DNA of 64,000 nt from Serripes groenlandicus (GCA_031761405.1 JASEVX010000011.1:40922066-40986065), one strand, 5' to 3'. Positions 32,652-44,597 are shown, numbered from the stretch's first letter. Notes: generated by a model not told the origin, from the sequence alone. Program-made: numbers and translations.

Positions 32652-33697
32652 CTTCTCTTTTATACATTACTTTTACTTTTCTTTCAACAGGCTGAATTTC
32701 TAGTAGATTCATCTTTTTTTATCCAAAATTTCTTTATTGATCAGATTGGACAAATAAAACTTGGTACTAAGAATATTTTAGCATTATTTTCACTAGGTTA
32801 TTTTAAATACTCTACATGTATGTATTCAAACACATTCAAAAAGATTCAACAGCTATTGACAGCATTAATTTCATACTTGGGAGCACAACAACCAATGATG
32901 TCATAGAACTGTTCAAATTGAAGAGCAACCTTTGACTGTCACCGATTTAGGTCCGTCTATGAAACAGGGCAATGTACACTAACTATATCAAACTAAAATA
33001 AGGTAAAAACAAACTGAACATTAAAATCTGCAGATAAAGAGGATCAATCTCTTTTTAAATGCAACAAACACTCAACATACTTTTTATTCAAATAAATATG
33101 TATAAACATTTTGTTTGAAACATAAAGAAAACTTCGTCTGTTTATCAACAAAAAATGCTATATTATAAAAACTTAAAGGCAGTTCATAATTAATGTCCGT
33201 TATAAGTTACCAGTGACCTCACATAAGTGATCTGTCCTCTGATATAACTGACATACTACAGAAATGTATCTGTTTTCTGTTATCTGTGTAATTTATTGTG
33301 AATTCCATTTTTTCTGTGTGAAATCGTCTAATCTATACAATAGAAATGGTAAAATTTAAACTGGTATACATTCATTGTAACAAAAGAATTCTAATACTTT
33401 ACTGGTAATACAATTGAACATATTTTTATGAACTGCTGCTCAAAGTAAAAACCCATACTGTAGTTTAATGGTAAAATACCTAGTCTAACAAGAGTTCAGA
33501 GTTCAAATCTCAGCAGGTACGGTACATGTTTTGAAAGAAGCAACTAAACTTAACAATTTATACATGAAACAATTATGTTGTGGGGAGTTGTCTTACTTAA
33601 ACACTTATTTCATTGTTATCCAGGCATCTAGTGAAAACATTTTACTCCATGTACCCTTTTCAAAAGCGTTTATAATTGAGCAATGACAATTAAAAAC

Positions 33698-33807
33698 AAG
33701 AGGGCCATGAGGCCCTGGAATCGCTCACCTGAGAATGGGCTATTTAAGACATAACTCTTTCAGCGTCAATGGCAATATCATCAAGACAAACTTTTTGACA
33801 AAATTCC
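33698..33807 (+). mobile_element. Left end of an AACAAGAGGGCC element, truncated
   Basis: AAGAGGGCCATGAGGCCCTG..ATCGCTCACCTGAG is the family's left end. It is cut off at about 33807 where block B2 starts. Confidence 0.65.
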
Positions 33808-34164
33808 AAGCATGCTTAAAAAAGTAATTCTGCCTCGCCATATGCCAGCGGATGCCACCATTTACGACCGTGCTCGAAACGTATACAACATATGCCTAGC
33901 GTATAACAGCTTATTTCAGCGTATGAGTAATATTTTTTATACGCTGGTATACGCTAGTACGATTCGCAATAGTGTGACAGGGCCATTAGGTTGTAATAGA
34001 GCGTAATACTCGGGTGCGGTAGGCTGAGGGTTCGATATTTAAAGAAAGAAGTAATGGATTTCCTTCTTTGGTGCTCATAACTATTAGTAGCTCAAGTAGA
34101 ATACTTTATGGACAAAAGAGAAAATTGCTCATGATCACAATATTATTTTCCCTTTAACCATGGC

Positions 34165-34440
34165 AAAACTATTTTGATTCATCTGCAGCATGAGAAATGT
34201 CTCCATTTGCCACATTGTTTTCAATAACTGAACTTTCATTTACAGATAGTATTCAAAGATATATGTGTAGACATCTGCAGAATGTGGTAAAGGATTAACA
34301 ACTATGCAAAACAATGTAAATGAAAGTTTAATTATTGAAAAGAGATGAAAACATTATGGCAAAAGGTGAAACTGCTCATTATGAGCAATTTCTCCTTTTG
34401 TCATAGTATTTTCAAAAGTCGTCAGCTGCAGATGCATCAA
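34165..34440. repeat. Palindrome interior, inverted relative to block B1
   Basis: The plus strand here has AATTATTGAAAAGAGATGAA followed by GGCAAAAGGTGAAACTGCTC. Block B1 has the complement, in the order CACCTTTTGCCACAATG then TTCATCTCTTTTCAATAATT. The flanking sequences on both sides are direct matches to B1. The left outer arm present in B1 is missing here. Confidence 0.85.
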
Positions 34441-35204
34441 TATATGTCTGTATGAGCTTAATGGTTCTGTTCCCGATTTGATGATGCAGATATAAGGGAA
34501 TAGAAATACTTGACTTCCTGAACATCGAAGACACAATATATTCGACATGTAGTAGTTATTGTTACCGTCTTATTGTTCGCTTCATTTCACTCTGGTGTAC
34601 ATGTAATGTCGTATTCCTATCCGTGCGTTCAGCTGTGACTAATAAAACGAATGTTGATCATAGTTTGATGGTTACGCTGATGCACAAAGTGTGCACGTAC
34701 ACTTTGTAGGAAACTAAAATAATAATGTATATAAGTTTAAGTATATTTTATATACTGATCTGTTATGATGTAGAATAATTATTGCATCAATAAATGCCCA
34801 TTTTCAGTCTAATTCATTCTTGTTGTTGTACACATGACATACTAGTCCCCCTTCCCCCGGTCAATACCTTGAAGTGGCATTTTTCCTCTGAACAAGACAC
34901 ATAAATAGCCATTACGGTGTATTAACTTTACTTTATTTACAAAAAGGCTTTGCATTTTCTTTATAATTATGGACCATGTAAAAGCAGAGACCTATGCATA
35001 CATTTAAATGTATTTATATGTCTCTGGTAAAAGATGCACATGTACTTGCTAATTGATAAATCGTATCTAGACTCCCCTTGGGATGCCATTTGACTTTATG
35101 AGAGTCATAAAACTTCGGATCAAATAGAAAGCATATCCGACCGTTCACGAATGCATCAAATAAATGAAGGTACAAATACATTTTTTAGAAAACCCAGTCT
35201 AAAT

Positions 35205-35478
35205 CTTAGCCGTTCCACGAAAACATCAACATTATGGACTCTGCGAAATGTATCGACCCAGATCAGCCTGCGCTGTCCTTACAGGCTAATCCGGGCCGTC
35301 ACATTCCGTCTCAGGCGGGTAGAGGTAAAGAGAAATGATTCTTGAAACAGAAAATCCACAGGAGGCGAAAAGTGTTTGTCCGGGTTAGCCTATGCGGGAT
35401 GCTTAAGCTGATCAGGGTCGATACTTTACGCAGAGTACACACTGTTGGTTTTCTCGTGAAACGGTTCATATATATTAA
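35205..35478. mobile_element. MITE, GAGCCGTTCCACGAG family (block B2 copy)
   Basis: Ends AGCCGTTCCACGAAAACATC and GGTTTTCTCGTGAAACGGTT. Orthologous by position to the copy at 8985-9265, so the insertion predates the block duplication. Confidence 0.75.
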
Positions 35479-35967
35479 TGAAATTAGTATCACTGTGTTG
35501 ATATATTATAGTAGTATGCGAGACTGTTTGTACCTAAATAGTCTCAATAGTAGTATTTGATATACATCGATTATAAATAAAGGACACATTTCTTTTGTTT
35601 TTGTTTTTATAAAATTGTAAGCCTTAATTCAACCTAAAATAAGAAAATCATAATTATCTTTTCTCGAAATATAAAGAAGGCATATTAAAGATAGATTATT
35701 TCATTTTATGAAGTCGTTTTGAGCACTTTAGTAATAACTTAATTAATGAAAGCATTTTAGCGAGAACAGATTTTGTAACGTTCTCTTTCTCTTTATGGCT
35801 CGTTTTCGTATGTCTATTAGTACTTCGAGATGCGTTGTAAAACTATTTAATAACAAGAAGACTAAGATGTCCCTACATTGCTCACCTGGCTACCATAGCC
35901 TATAATAAAAGGTTACCAAGAGCAGAAAGGGTCAACTATGACGTAGGGATAAGACGTTATATATGCT

Positions 35968-36082
<115 letters not shown>

Positions 36083-36129
36083 GAAAAAGAAAATCCACAG
36101 GAGGCGAAAAGTGTCTGTCCGGGTTAGCC

Positions 36130-36302
36130 TCTACATGGCATGGGTTTCAATCCCTAAATTTCGGAACCATATAACATAATGGCAAACGGTTTAGCATTAA
36201 ACACGTTGAAAAGGGTAGTTTCAGGTATATTTGAAAGTTCATTGAAAGAATTAAATAAATGTGAAATAATACATTGCGCCTTGATGAACATCGACACTGC
36301 CA
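36130..36302 (-). repeat. Fragment of block A LINE remnant
   Basis: Matches 2066-2240: TGGGTTTCAATCCCTAAATT and CGCCTTGATGAACATCGACA. It is followed directly by a LINE fragment on the opposite strand. Confidence 0.65.
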
Positions 36303-37500
36303 ATGTGAAAATGTATCCACTTCCCTTTTCTCGGTCTATCTAAACGATTTGCAATCATATTTACAAAATAACGGATCAGTTTGAGTAGAATTAAGTGGCA
36401 CTATTGAGTTCACACTTTGGCTTAAACTATTAGTTCTACTCTACGCAGATGACACAGTTTTAATAGCAAACTCTGAATTAGACTTACAAAAAAGTCTCGA
36501 CATTTTTAATAATTACTGTGAAAACTGGCACTTACTAGTTGACAATATTAAAATCAAAATTGTTGTATTTGGAGCACGTAGACTAGGTTACATCAATTTT
36601 AAATTGGAAAATAGTGACATAGAAATAACAGATACATATCATTACCTTGGCGTTACATGTTCATGCAGCTGTTCATTTCTAAAAGCAAGAAAACACATAG
36701 CAGAACAGGCAACTAAAGCGTTGTTCTTATTATTCACTAAATCAAACAATTCTGATCTGCCTATTGACTTAATTACTAAGCTTTTTGACCGTACTATCCT
36801 GCCTATTTTAACTTATGGTACCGAAATATTTGGTTGTTTTGGAAAAGGTACAAAATGAATTCCTAAAAAATATCACCAAAACGCGAAAGTCTACACCAAT
36901 TTATATGTTGATGGGCGAGTTAGGAAGATATCCCATTTCAGTTACTGTCAAAGCTCGTAATATCTCATTCTCGAACCGTTTATAACAGTCAAATCATCCA
37001 AACTATTTTTCCAATTATATAGTTACATGATTAACCAACCCAACGTTGAGTATAAATGGTTAGGTAACGTTAACAGAATTTTGTCTTCGCTTGGAAGGTC
37101 CGATCTTTGGCTCAAACAAGAGCAGACTACGGGTAGAACTTTATCTAAACAAGTTAAACAATTTTAACAGACCAATATAAACAAACATGGTCCTCCCAAT
37201 TGCAAGAGTCTAATAAAAGCAGAGTTTATAGTAATTATAAGGATTCACATCACTTTGAAAATTATTATAAAATATAAGACTCTAAAGATGTTCTTACCAT
37301 ATTTAAGTTCAGAACTGCTAATTTTAAATTGCCAGTTGAGCGTCTACGAAACGAGCCAATCCGTTATGAAGACAGAATGTGTAAACTCTGTACACACAAT
37401 CAAGTCGGATCTCAGTCCCACTTCATGTTTGACTGCGATTTCTTCCAAATACACGGAGAACAATTCTTCAACCCGTGAGGTGTGTGTTAAATCTCCAGAA
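36303..37500 (+). pseudogene. LINE reverse transcriptase and C-terminal remnant
   Basis: From 36303 the plus strand encodes SLFSVYLNDLQSYL, then VLLYADDTVLIANSE with both catalytic aspartates of the reverse transcriptase, then CENWHLLVDNIKIKIVVFGA, and, at 36604-36858, DTYHYLGVTCSC, ARKHIAEQATKA and LFDRTILPILTYGTEIF. The frame from about 36420 to 36858 is open. After that, frameshifts accumulate; the C-terminal LPVERLRNEPIRYEDRMCKL region is recognisable near 37330. The group is close to the 27.8-kb LINE (CR1/Jockey-like). A 5' end and endonuclease are missing. Confidence 0.85.
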
Positions 37501-37739
37501 TGTGACGTCATACATTTTACTTGTTTTGCACAAACTGATTTTTAAACAAAGTCAATTATTAATTTCCAACAAGGTGCGTGGTAAATAATCTTGCCTATCC
37601 GTGATATGCATTATGCATATCAGAAACATTTCCAGTTTGGAAATACAATATAAAATAAGCCAACAGCGGCCACCTACACGAAATGTCATGTGCATATCTT
37701 TATCTCAAGTATAAGAGGATAAGCTCTTACCTCCATCTA

Positions 37740-37905
37740 CAAAATAACAAGCCAACAAGTTCCTCTCTCTTGAACTGAATTTGTTTAACTATTGGAAAAG
37801 GAGGAATGTTATTGTATCATAACTTGATTTATGTAAATTGTATTTGTTATATCCCCTTGTTGTATGTAAATACCTGGATGAATAAAAGTTCTGTCTTGTT
37901 CTTCT
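37740..37905 (+). mobile_element. LINE 3' end
   Basis: TGTATGTAAATACCTGGATG followed by AATAAAAGTTCTGTCTTGTT resembles a LINE 3' untranslated end with polyadenylation signal. It is probably the tail of the element at 36303, separated by about 250 bases of unassigned sequence. Confidence 0.5.
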
Positions 37906-38154
37906 GATTGCAATTAAAGTATTGAATTGCAGGATACGTGACCATATTGATGTATGATTCTTCATTTACAGTTTGCGTTTCAAGTATTCTTTATCTGTTT
38001 TAAGTCCAAACATCAATGAAATTAATTCATTTAATTGTTTAATGACCTTCTGTCTATTATAGGTTATTATAGGTAAACTGTTAAATACAAAACAATAGCG
38101 AATTAAATATTTGTAATGGAAATCCAACAATTGTTCAATTAAGAAAATATATGT

Positions 38155-38355
38155 ATAGGCAAACTGTTGAAGGGGGTAATGTCTGCCCCTGTGAAGGGGC
38201 TATTGTCCGTAATGCACAAACTGACGAAGGGGATAATGTCCGTAATGCACAAACTGACGAAGGGGATAATGTCCGTCATGTGCAAAAGACAAAGGTGTTA
38301 ATGTCCGCCTATACAGTTCTTAACGAAGGAGATAATGTCCGAAGGGGCTAATGCC
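38155..38355 (+). repeat. 33-bp minisatellite
   Basis: About five units of the form GAAGGGGATAATGTCCGTAA followed by TGCACAAACTGAC. The complementary array is at 13965-14130. The glycine/asparagine-rich open frame across it comes from the repeat. Confidence 0.85.
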
Positions 38356-38484
38356 CGGTTACCCCTACCAATAGTCACAGTGTTATGAATGTATATCGAA
38401 GCCATATGGACATCTCGTTATTGATCTTCAAGCCTCTACACCCCAATACATGCGACAAAGACCCAACATTTTTTAACAGAATGT

Positions 38485-39170
38485 ATCAGTAGATGAACAC
38501 AAGTATATAAGGGATACTCCCCTGTACGATCAGCGAGGATATTCAGTTAGGAAAACTTTAAGTGACACCCCGTTAGATTACATAGAGAATGATACTAGCC
38601 TCGAGTCTGATAACATTCTAGTCTTGCGACGATTGCTGTATCGTGTTTGGCGGCGTTCATACTTTACAAAATCACGTCAAACGATGGTGTAATAAGCGTT
38701 CTGCCTCGGAGGAACAGGCGGAAATGCCTCCATTAAAACGGTGGATATCCTATGACCGGAGCAAAGAAGATGTAGAAGATAAAGACAGCGAAGAACACAA
38801 AGTGTTTGGAGTCGTGTACCGTAAAGCTTCGACCAATAATAAAAAAATCTTTGAGACAGAAAGTGGAAAAATATGAGCGAGATGGAATGTCCAATTATGA
38901 GTCCAAGGCAGAATCAAAAATGGAAGCGGAAGATACAAAACATGTCTTACATATATATAGACAACTACTTCTCCACACATTCCAATTAGAACACGGAGTC
39001 ATTCACCAACGTGTCTTGGATGATGTGCGCGAACTCGTGTATGAGGGAATAATAATAGAACAGGCCATAAAGTCGGCCGATCAGAAACAACTTTATTTAA
39101 TAGAAGGCATATTGAAGTCGGAGAACGACGACGATAGCGACGACAGAGATGATGTAGACATGCTATAAGG
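38485..39170 (+). pseudogene. Decayed C2HC zinc-finger protein gene, family unknown
   Basis: Three consecutive coding stretches lie in three frames. The first (from 38480, possibly after a TTTTTTAACAG acceptor) reads VSVDEHKYIRDTPLYDQRGY and continues to about 38615. The second contains CDDCCIVFGGVHTLQNHVKR followed by WC, a C-x2-C-x12-H-x4-C zinc knuckle at 38625-38690, then an acidic and basic linker. The third (38806-39168, 120 residues) is charged and helical, with VEKYERDGMSNYESKAESKM and ending in acidic DDDSDDRDDVDML. The switch between the last two is at a run of seven A near 38842. The stretches fit one protein broken by two frameshifts. I do not recognise the family; a mobile-element protein is possible. 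Sequencing errors cannot be excluded. Confidence 0.5.
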
Positions 39171-39253
39171 GGAGGAAGTATGCAGATAATAGATAAGGAC
39201 ATTACTATCACTCGCTGTGTACTTCACTTACGTCAACGATGGACAAAGTAGAA

Positions 39254-39512
39254 ATGTGGACACGACATTTTCAGCGGATGGCCTAAGGGAAACTGAAACC
39301 TAATCATAAAGGTCAATACGTGGTGGAAAAAATACAAATGGGTGGGTCGTTGAGCCAAAGGTCGTTGAGGTTCTACCATAAACTTGGTGACACCCGTTGC
39401 TCGAGCTGTCGAACTGGCCAAATCAGAGGTATCCAGGAAAAGACAACATATCCGGATTGAAAGTGCGAGAAAGGTGTTTCGAATGCACGGACCACCGGGA
39501 CAACTTGACTAA
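39254..39512 (+). pseudogene. Second decayed small gene downstream of the zinc-finger gene
   Basis: An ATG-led stretch reads MWTRHFQRMA, meets a TAA, then stays protein-like as GKLKPNHKGQYVVEKIQMGG. After a frame change it reads TPVARAVELAKSEVSRKRQH and ends MHGPPGQLD before TAA at 39510. Composition is protein-like. It lies about 85 bases after the zinc-finger remnant on the same strand, so the two may come from one multi-gene element or one spliced gene. Function unknown. Confidence 0.35.
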
Positions 39513-39519
39513 ATTAACG

Positions 39520-40555
39520 GGGGGAAATGCTGGGGGAGCCCTAAATTAACCACCTATGCAACATAACTGATTCATAGATGTCATGTATAGAGTATGAGAC
39601 GAATTGACAATCATTTTCATCCTGTAATTAATCGTGTTTTGTGAATACTGCGTAAAATAAATAGTGTTAGTTATTTTGATTATGCGAACCACAATACTTG
39701 ATTATATAATAGAATCATAGAAATTGTATTCATTTCTTTGTTTTTTCTTTTACAAATTGCGCTGCATATTTAAAGAGCACTACCTTTCAAATTCAAATAT
39801 ATTCATATCTCGATGAGAGCTTTCGGATGATAGAAATTGTGAACATCGGTTCAGAACTAAGGATGATATGACCATTTTAAGATATAATAACGTTACTTCC
39901 GGCTTAGAGATACACCAGACTTCCGGTGTGACCTCCTCAATTACTATATTTCACAAAACCCCTTTCAACGAGTCCAAACACGACTACAATCGGTCAATGA
40001 ATAAGGGGGATATTTTCGTTTTAGGATTTGTGTGCTAGACTGACTTATCTGAAAGTAAACGCTTTAATACATTAATTGACTTTAAAATGCGATAACTATA
40101 GAACATTTTGTCATAGGTCAATACTTTTTAAAATCTGAAAAAGGCGTCACCAGATCTTTCTAACGATATATCTAACTAACATTTTTCGTGTTTAAAAATC
40201 GCTCATATTACATAACTCGAAAATGGCTGAAAATTGAATCGACAACCCCTGGTCTAAATGAAAGGTTTTGGTGTCCTCTATCATTTGGTAGCATAAAGCA
40301 AAATAAGTTTAAGCGTAAACGGTTGCACAAATCGTTAAACACTGATTTGACGACTTTAATGGTTTCCTTTTCTCCGTATATTTAAAATCTGATCGAATTG
40401 GTCAATGTGTGCATAACTACAGTGACACTTTTCAAGTGCAAGTTTAGACACAGGAAAAACTTATCTTTCATCATGAGGGGTAAACCTTTGACAGTATTGT
40501 AAAGGGTTATATACACAGGCAAGTTAAAGCGCGTTCATTGCAGGTGTTCAGACAC
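39520..40555. other. No gene seen
   Basis: AT-rich sequence without recognised repeats. A 65-residue plus-strand open stretch at 40188 has no visible domain. Confidence 0.35.
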
Positions 40556-40559
40556 AGAC

Positions 40560-40765
40560 AGTATGGTGCCTTTAAAGGCGATTAAAGTTTGACTTGTCAA
40601 TAGGTTATTGTAAATGTTTTTGGCCTTAAATCAATATACGCTGGACACTGCATCGCCTTTAAAGGATATTAATTTTGACATGCCAATGGGGCATTGTCCA
40701 CATTTCCGGCCTTAAATCAATATACTCTGGACACTGTGGCGCCTTTAAAGATTGTGAAATAACAA
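40560..40765. repeat. 86-bp tandem repeat, about 2.3 copies
   Basis: GCCTTTAAAGG, GGCCTTAAATCAATATACGC and TGGACACTG recur with a spacing of about 86 bp (40626 and 40712). Confidence 0.75.
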
Positions 40766-40769
40766 GACT

Positions 40770-41615
40770 AAAAATAGATCGGGTGTAAAATATCAGGACA
40801 TGCGCATCTGTCATTTGAGCGCGGGACGTTCTAGACGTAAGACGTTAAATGTATGGCTTTGCCATACATGTTTGACTGCGTGCTTCGGCTCGATTTTACG
40901 ACATACAAAAGGGCTATACCGTGTTGTATGGATGTCTCATATAAAGTTTCCCGAAACAATTTAGCAAAGGTTGGGTCGAATTTCTCCGCCATTATATTCG
41001 AGGGTTCAACAACATGCCCGCTAGAATCTATTGGTAAAAGGCTGGAGAGGAATCGTTGGTGGTCTCGCCTTAAGGGTGCTGCTGAACACTTGTTCCATTA
41101 TTAAAACTTTATAAATGATTTTTAAAATAGAATCATAGTGTCATTCTGAATATAGACCTATGAGTTCATTTAAAAGATGGCCGCCACGCATACACAGTCG
41201 TTATATGCAACTGAGTGACTATAACTAGGTCAAGGCAATGGCGCCACAGTTATTGTGTCAATCCTTATATGCAAATGAGATACTATAAAAAATAATTAGG
41301 TCAGCAAAATGGCGCCCGTTTGTTTACAAGCAAACCGACATACATACTATTTCTTGCGTTTCTGATAAATAACCGACAAGTAGATATGGGAAGGTGAACT
41401 GATCGTCCCGAGATAGGACCATCATCCAACAAATGTTTAGTTGTTGGGAATAACTCTAACAGATTGATAGGAGTTATAGATCCTATTCGTTATGATCAAT
41501 CGTGAATATAAGAGGGGATTTCCAATTACACATAACACATGAAAACAAATAAACAAACAATGTTAACATATCGACCACTCAAATATACGAGCGTAAAATT
41601 CAAGATCACAGGCCA
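40770..41615. other. No supported gene; one weak ORF
   Basis: An 83-residue plus-strand frame at 40853-41104 has mixed composition and four cysteines but no recognised domain; it may be chance. GGTCA..AATGGCGCC phrases repeat twice near 41230 and 41300. Confidence 0.3.
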
Positions 41616-41619
41616 ACGT

Positions 41620-42240
41620 ACGCATACACGTACGCCCCATCAAATCATATTTCTGGTGTTGCTGATTGCCGATAAATTTAAAACTTGAAACTATTTAAAA
41701 TATTAAGATCCTCGTGATTCAAAATTTGGATCCAAAATGGGTAACCTTTTTTTCCTTTTGTCTATGGAGATAAGCATGTCTTACACAATAATAGTTATAC
41801 AGGTCTTGTATGCTGAGCAAAGAACATAAACTTTCAATAAAGTAGTTTATCATATGTACTATTCAAAATCATTAAGATCCATGTGAATCCATTAAGGGTC
41901 CGAGAAAGATAGGGGCCAATATGGAGTCAACTTTTATTCATAGTTTTCCCTATGAAGATCAGCATACTGAATGCATCCTTTAATCGTGACAAATACACAG
42001 AAACTTACATACCCGTAGTATATATCCACACTTTCCCCCCATACGACAACTCTGCAGCAGACGACATTGAACATATTTTGTCAAAAAATAGAAATTCTCT
42101 ATAATTGAATGGATAACCTATGAATTAAAGTCAAAAATATTATGGCAAAAAGGAGAAATTGCTCGTTTTGAGCAAGTTCTTCTTTTGTCACCATGTTTTC
42201 AACAAGCCGTCTGCTGCAGAGGCGTCAGAAAGATAAATTT
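41620..42240. repeat. Dispersed duplicate of 55560-56215
   Basis: GGAGATAAGCATGTCTTACA, AGATAGGGGCCAATATGGAG and CACAGAAACTTACATACCC are shared in order with 55560-56215. Both begin with a LINE-type end (AAATTTAAAACTTGAAAC) and both end in a TTAA-family MITE at 42035 / 55961. Confidence 0.8.
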
Positions 42241-42409
42241 GATTCCAAAAAAGGACAATTGAAAAGTAGGGGTTCAATACCAAAAAGGTAAAGATTTACA
42301 TTGTTTGTTCATAAACAGATGAGCATGTATTACAATGTAGTATTTACTTTTGAAGGATGCGCAGAAAAGCAGATTACAAGTACATCATTGTATAGCTATT
42401 AAACACATG

Positions 42410-42722
42410 TATATCTCTTATGAAGAATGATAGGAACAAGGTACAATTTAAATTACCAACATCTATTAAAGAAGCTTTCAAAATTAGAAAATTGTGTATT
42501 GAACAAAATGAATATTTTAATAATCCTTAACGATAGTTTGATAGTTATATTGCATGTATATTAATATGTATTGATTACTTTTTGTTTTGTACATGAATGT
42601 ATATTGCTGTGTGTCTTTGCCATATTTCACTTGAAGTTGTTTGTGAATGGCCAAAGGCATGTTTTTATGCCGATTGCTAATAAAGTTGAATTGAATTGAA
42701 TTGAATTGAATTGAATTGAATT
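42410..42722 (+). mobile_element. LINE 3' end with (TTGAA)n tail
   Basis: Ends in AATAAAGTTGAATTGAATTG repeated to about 42722. The 3' region with GTCTTTGCCATATTTCACTTG and GGCCAAAGGCATG resembles that at 44280. It is 5'-truncated; an open stretch with ACGATAGTTTG precedes the UTR. Confidence 0.65.
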
Positions 42723-42975
42723 GCTATTCACAAAATATTATTATCCACTAGATTTCAACATAAAAGGTTCTTTAAAAAACAGAGTACCAAATAGGGTAAC
42801 GCTTTCACACCTTTTATCCGCTTTAGATGAGCTTATAGTATGTAAATATTCCTTGCCACAAACATATTTGATATATGACATGGGCATGCATTTCCTTAAC
42901 ATTTGGGATTTTAAAACAAATGACCGATTTCAGTTATGGCATACACGTTCGACCGCTTCTCGTTCCTGTGTTTGA
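42721..42975 (+). CDS. Weak hypothetical frame after the LINE tail
   Basis: An 84-codon frame starting at the end of the LINE tail includes YYYPLDFNIKGSLKNRVPNR and LIYDMGMHFLNIWDFKTNDR. Composition is protein-like, but there is no domain and the start lies in the LINE tail. It may be a remnant of older coding DNA into which the LINE inserted. Confidence 0.2.
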   Translation: MLFTKYYYPLDFNIKGSLKNRVPNRVTLSHLLSALDELIVCKYSLPQTYLIYDMGMHFLNIWDFKTNDRFQLWHTRSTASRSCV

Positions 42976-43240
42976 CTATCAAGAAAGCGACTGTAAACAA
43001 AACATAAATCTACATGCAACCTTAAAACGGGCGGTTAGACCTTTTTCACTGTCTTTACAAAACTACACTCAGCCTTTCATTTATTTCTTACAAATGCAAT
43101 TAATTTTGATAAAGTTTATCATTACGAAAGATGAAGTTTATCAATAAGATGAAGTTTATCATAAATAATGCTTAGACAGTATGTCTAACATATTCAGTAC
43201 ACTCATCACAATTCAATGCATGTTAAGCTTTTCCGACATA

Positions 43241-43328
43241 CATAATTGAGCCCGGCGTCCCGCGAGAAAACCAATATTGTGGACAACAGAGGCCATAATG
43301 TGGGTTTTCTCGCGTGACGGTTCAAATG
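43241..43328. mobile_element. Short palindromic MITE related to GAGCCGTTCCACGAG
   Basis: GAGCCCGGCGTCCCGCGAGA..CCAATATTGTGG is followed closely by CCATAATGTGGGTTTTCTCG CGTGACGGTTC in the opposite sense. Only about 12 bases lie between the arms. Confidence 0.6.
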
Positions 43329-43607
43329 CTTTCTGACGTCTCTGCAGCAGTCGATTTTTGAAATAATTGTAGCAAAACGCGAAGTCGCTCAAAATGAGCA
43401 ATATTTCCTTTTGCTATAACGTTTTCAACTCTATTTTATGAGTATTTTATAGAGATGTATGAGCGAAAGGGTTAACCTTTTAACACTACAAGAACATTTA
43501 TAGATATACTCTTCCTTATTGAAAAGTCATGAAGAACGGGCGATCCATTTCATATATAAGAAAGTATGAATTTAAGACAAAGTAGAAAATACGGTAGGAA
43601 AACGAAA

Positions 43608-43905
43608 TGATTGATTAATTGGGGTTTAACGTCGTTTTCAAAAATTGATCAGTCATATGACGGCGGCCAGTTCCCCTACCCATGTGTTTCCTGGTTTTCT
43701 CACACCAGTACTCCACACGACGACAATATTTCCAAGCAACTGGCTGCTTTCCCATATAGACCGTAAGCCCATCGGTGGAAGACGATTGACGCTTGTCGCA
43801 TTGACTTTTATCAAACGTCGGATAGAATGTTGGCATTGCTGGAGTTCGAAATTACAACCCCTTGATTAACAGCCCGCGTCGCTAACGACTGCGCTACATT
43901 GGCCG
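43608..43905 (-). mobile_element. V-SINE/RUDI-like SINE
   Basis: Full-length minus-strand copy from TTGATTAATTGGGGTTTAAC to the tRNA-like head GCGTCGCTAACGACTGCGCT. AGGAAAA occurs just outside both ends and may be the remnant of a target duplication. Confidence 0.75.
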
Positions 43906-44279
43906 AGGAAAATGGAAGGCTGCTCATTACTAGCATTTCCTTTATTTTCTGGACACGTTTCCGAATTCACCCGTTCATCTCTGCACAGCTGAATACAAAT
44001 CCACAGGTTTAAAATACTATTATCAATATCACAAACGAAATTGCTCATCTTTTCGACAACACGTCTATTCTAGCATTCAACCAAATCACACGCGTGATCC
44101 GTGATCAATTTTACAATTATAAACCCTGGTTTGGCGCCAATTGTCATTGAGCACGTATTTAATGTTTATGTTAATATTTAGGAAATGTAAAGTGGCCCTC
44201 AATGCTAAAGTTCATAGCAATAAAGTCTCGTAAAAATTCCCTTGATGATATCATAGTTTCTTAATGTATATTAACGTTG

Positions 44280-44412
44280 AATTGTTTGTATTTGTATGTA
44301 ATTGTATGTATTAATATATTACATGTATGCCTGTCTTTGCCATACAATTGTTTTGTAAATGACCAAATGCAAAACTATTGCTGATTGCCTATAAATTTGA
44401 AACTTGAAACTT
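44280..44412 (+). mobile_element. LINE 3' end
   Basis: GCCTGTCTTTGCCATACAAT..GACCAAATGCAAAACTATTG..GATTGCC then TTGAAACTTGAAACTTGG: a 3' UTR with a short TTGAAAC tail, similar to 41670 and 55600. Confidence 0.55.
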
Positions 44413-44597
44413 GGTAAATCACCAAACGGTCACATCTCCCATGTATTTATAATGAAACCATTACAGGGTGAATAAAGTGAATGCTATGTTTAAAGACTTG
44501 TCAACAATCATTTCAAATAACGAAAGGTAGAAAGCCCATAGCAGACTGTCTTCTTCATTTGAAATTAAAGAAACATCTACAGCTCATGTAAGTATCT

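Larger units (their letters stand above)
31845..33697. mobile_element. 1.85-kb foldback element with about 510-530-bp inverted arms
   Basis: The left arm (31845-32354) and the right arm (33165-33697) are inverted copies with modest divergence; matching pieces include GTTAAGTTTAGTTGCTTCTT with AAGAAGCAACTAAACTTAAC and GACATTAATTATGAACTGCC with its complement. Each arm carries a tRNA-like piece (GTAGTTTAATGGTAAAAT and GAGTTCAAATCTC in the right arm). The roughly 810-bp centre holds a transposase-like start and two histone-type stem-loops on the minus strand. The right end abuts another repeat at 33698. Confidence 0.8.

Noticed and set aside
33455..33525. Functional tRNA gene
   Set aside because: A- and B-box-like motifs are present, but the acceptor and anticodon stems do not pair well, and a mirrored copy is in the other foldback arm. 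Treated as a tRNA-like remnant.
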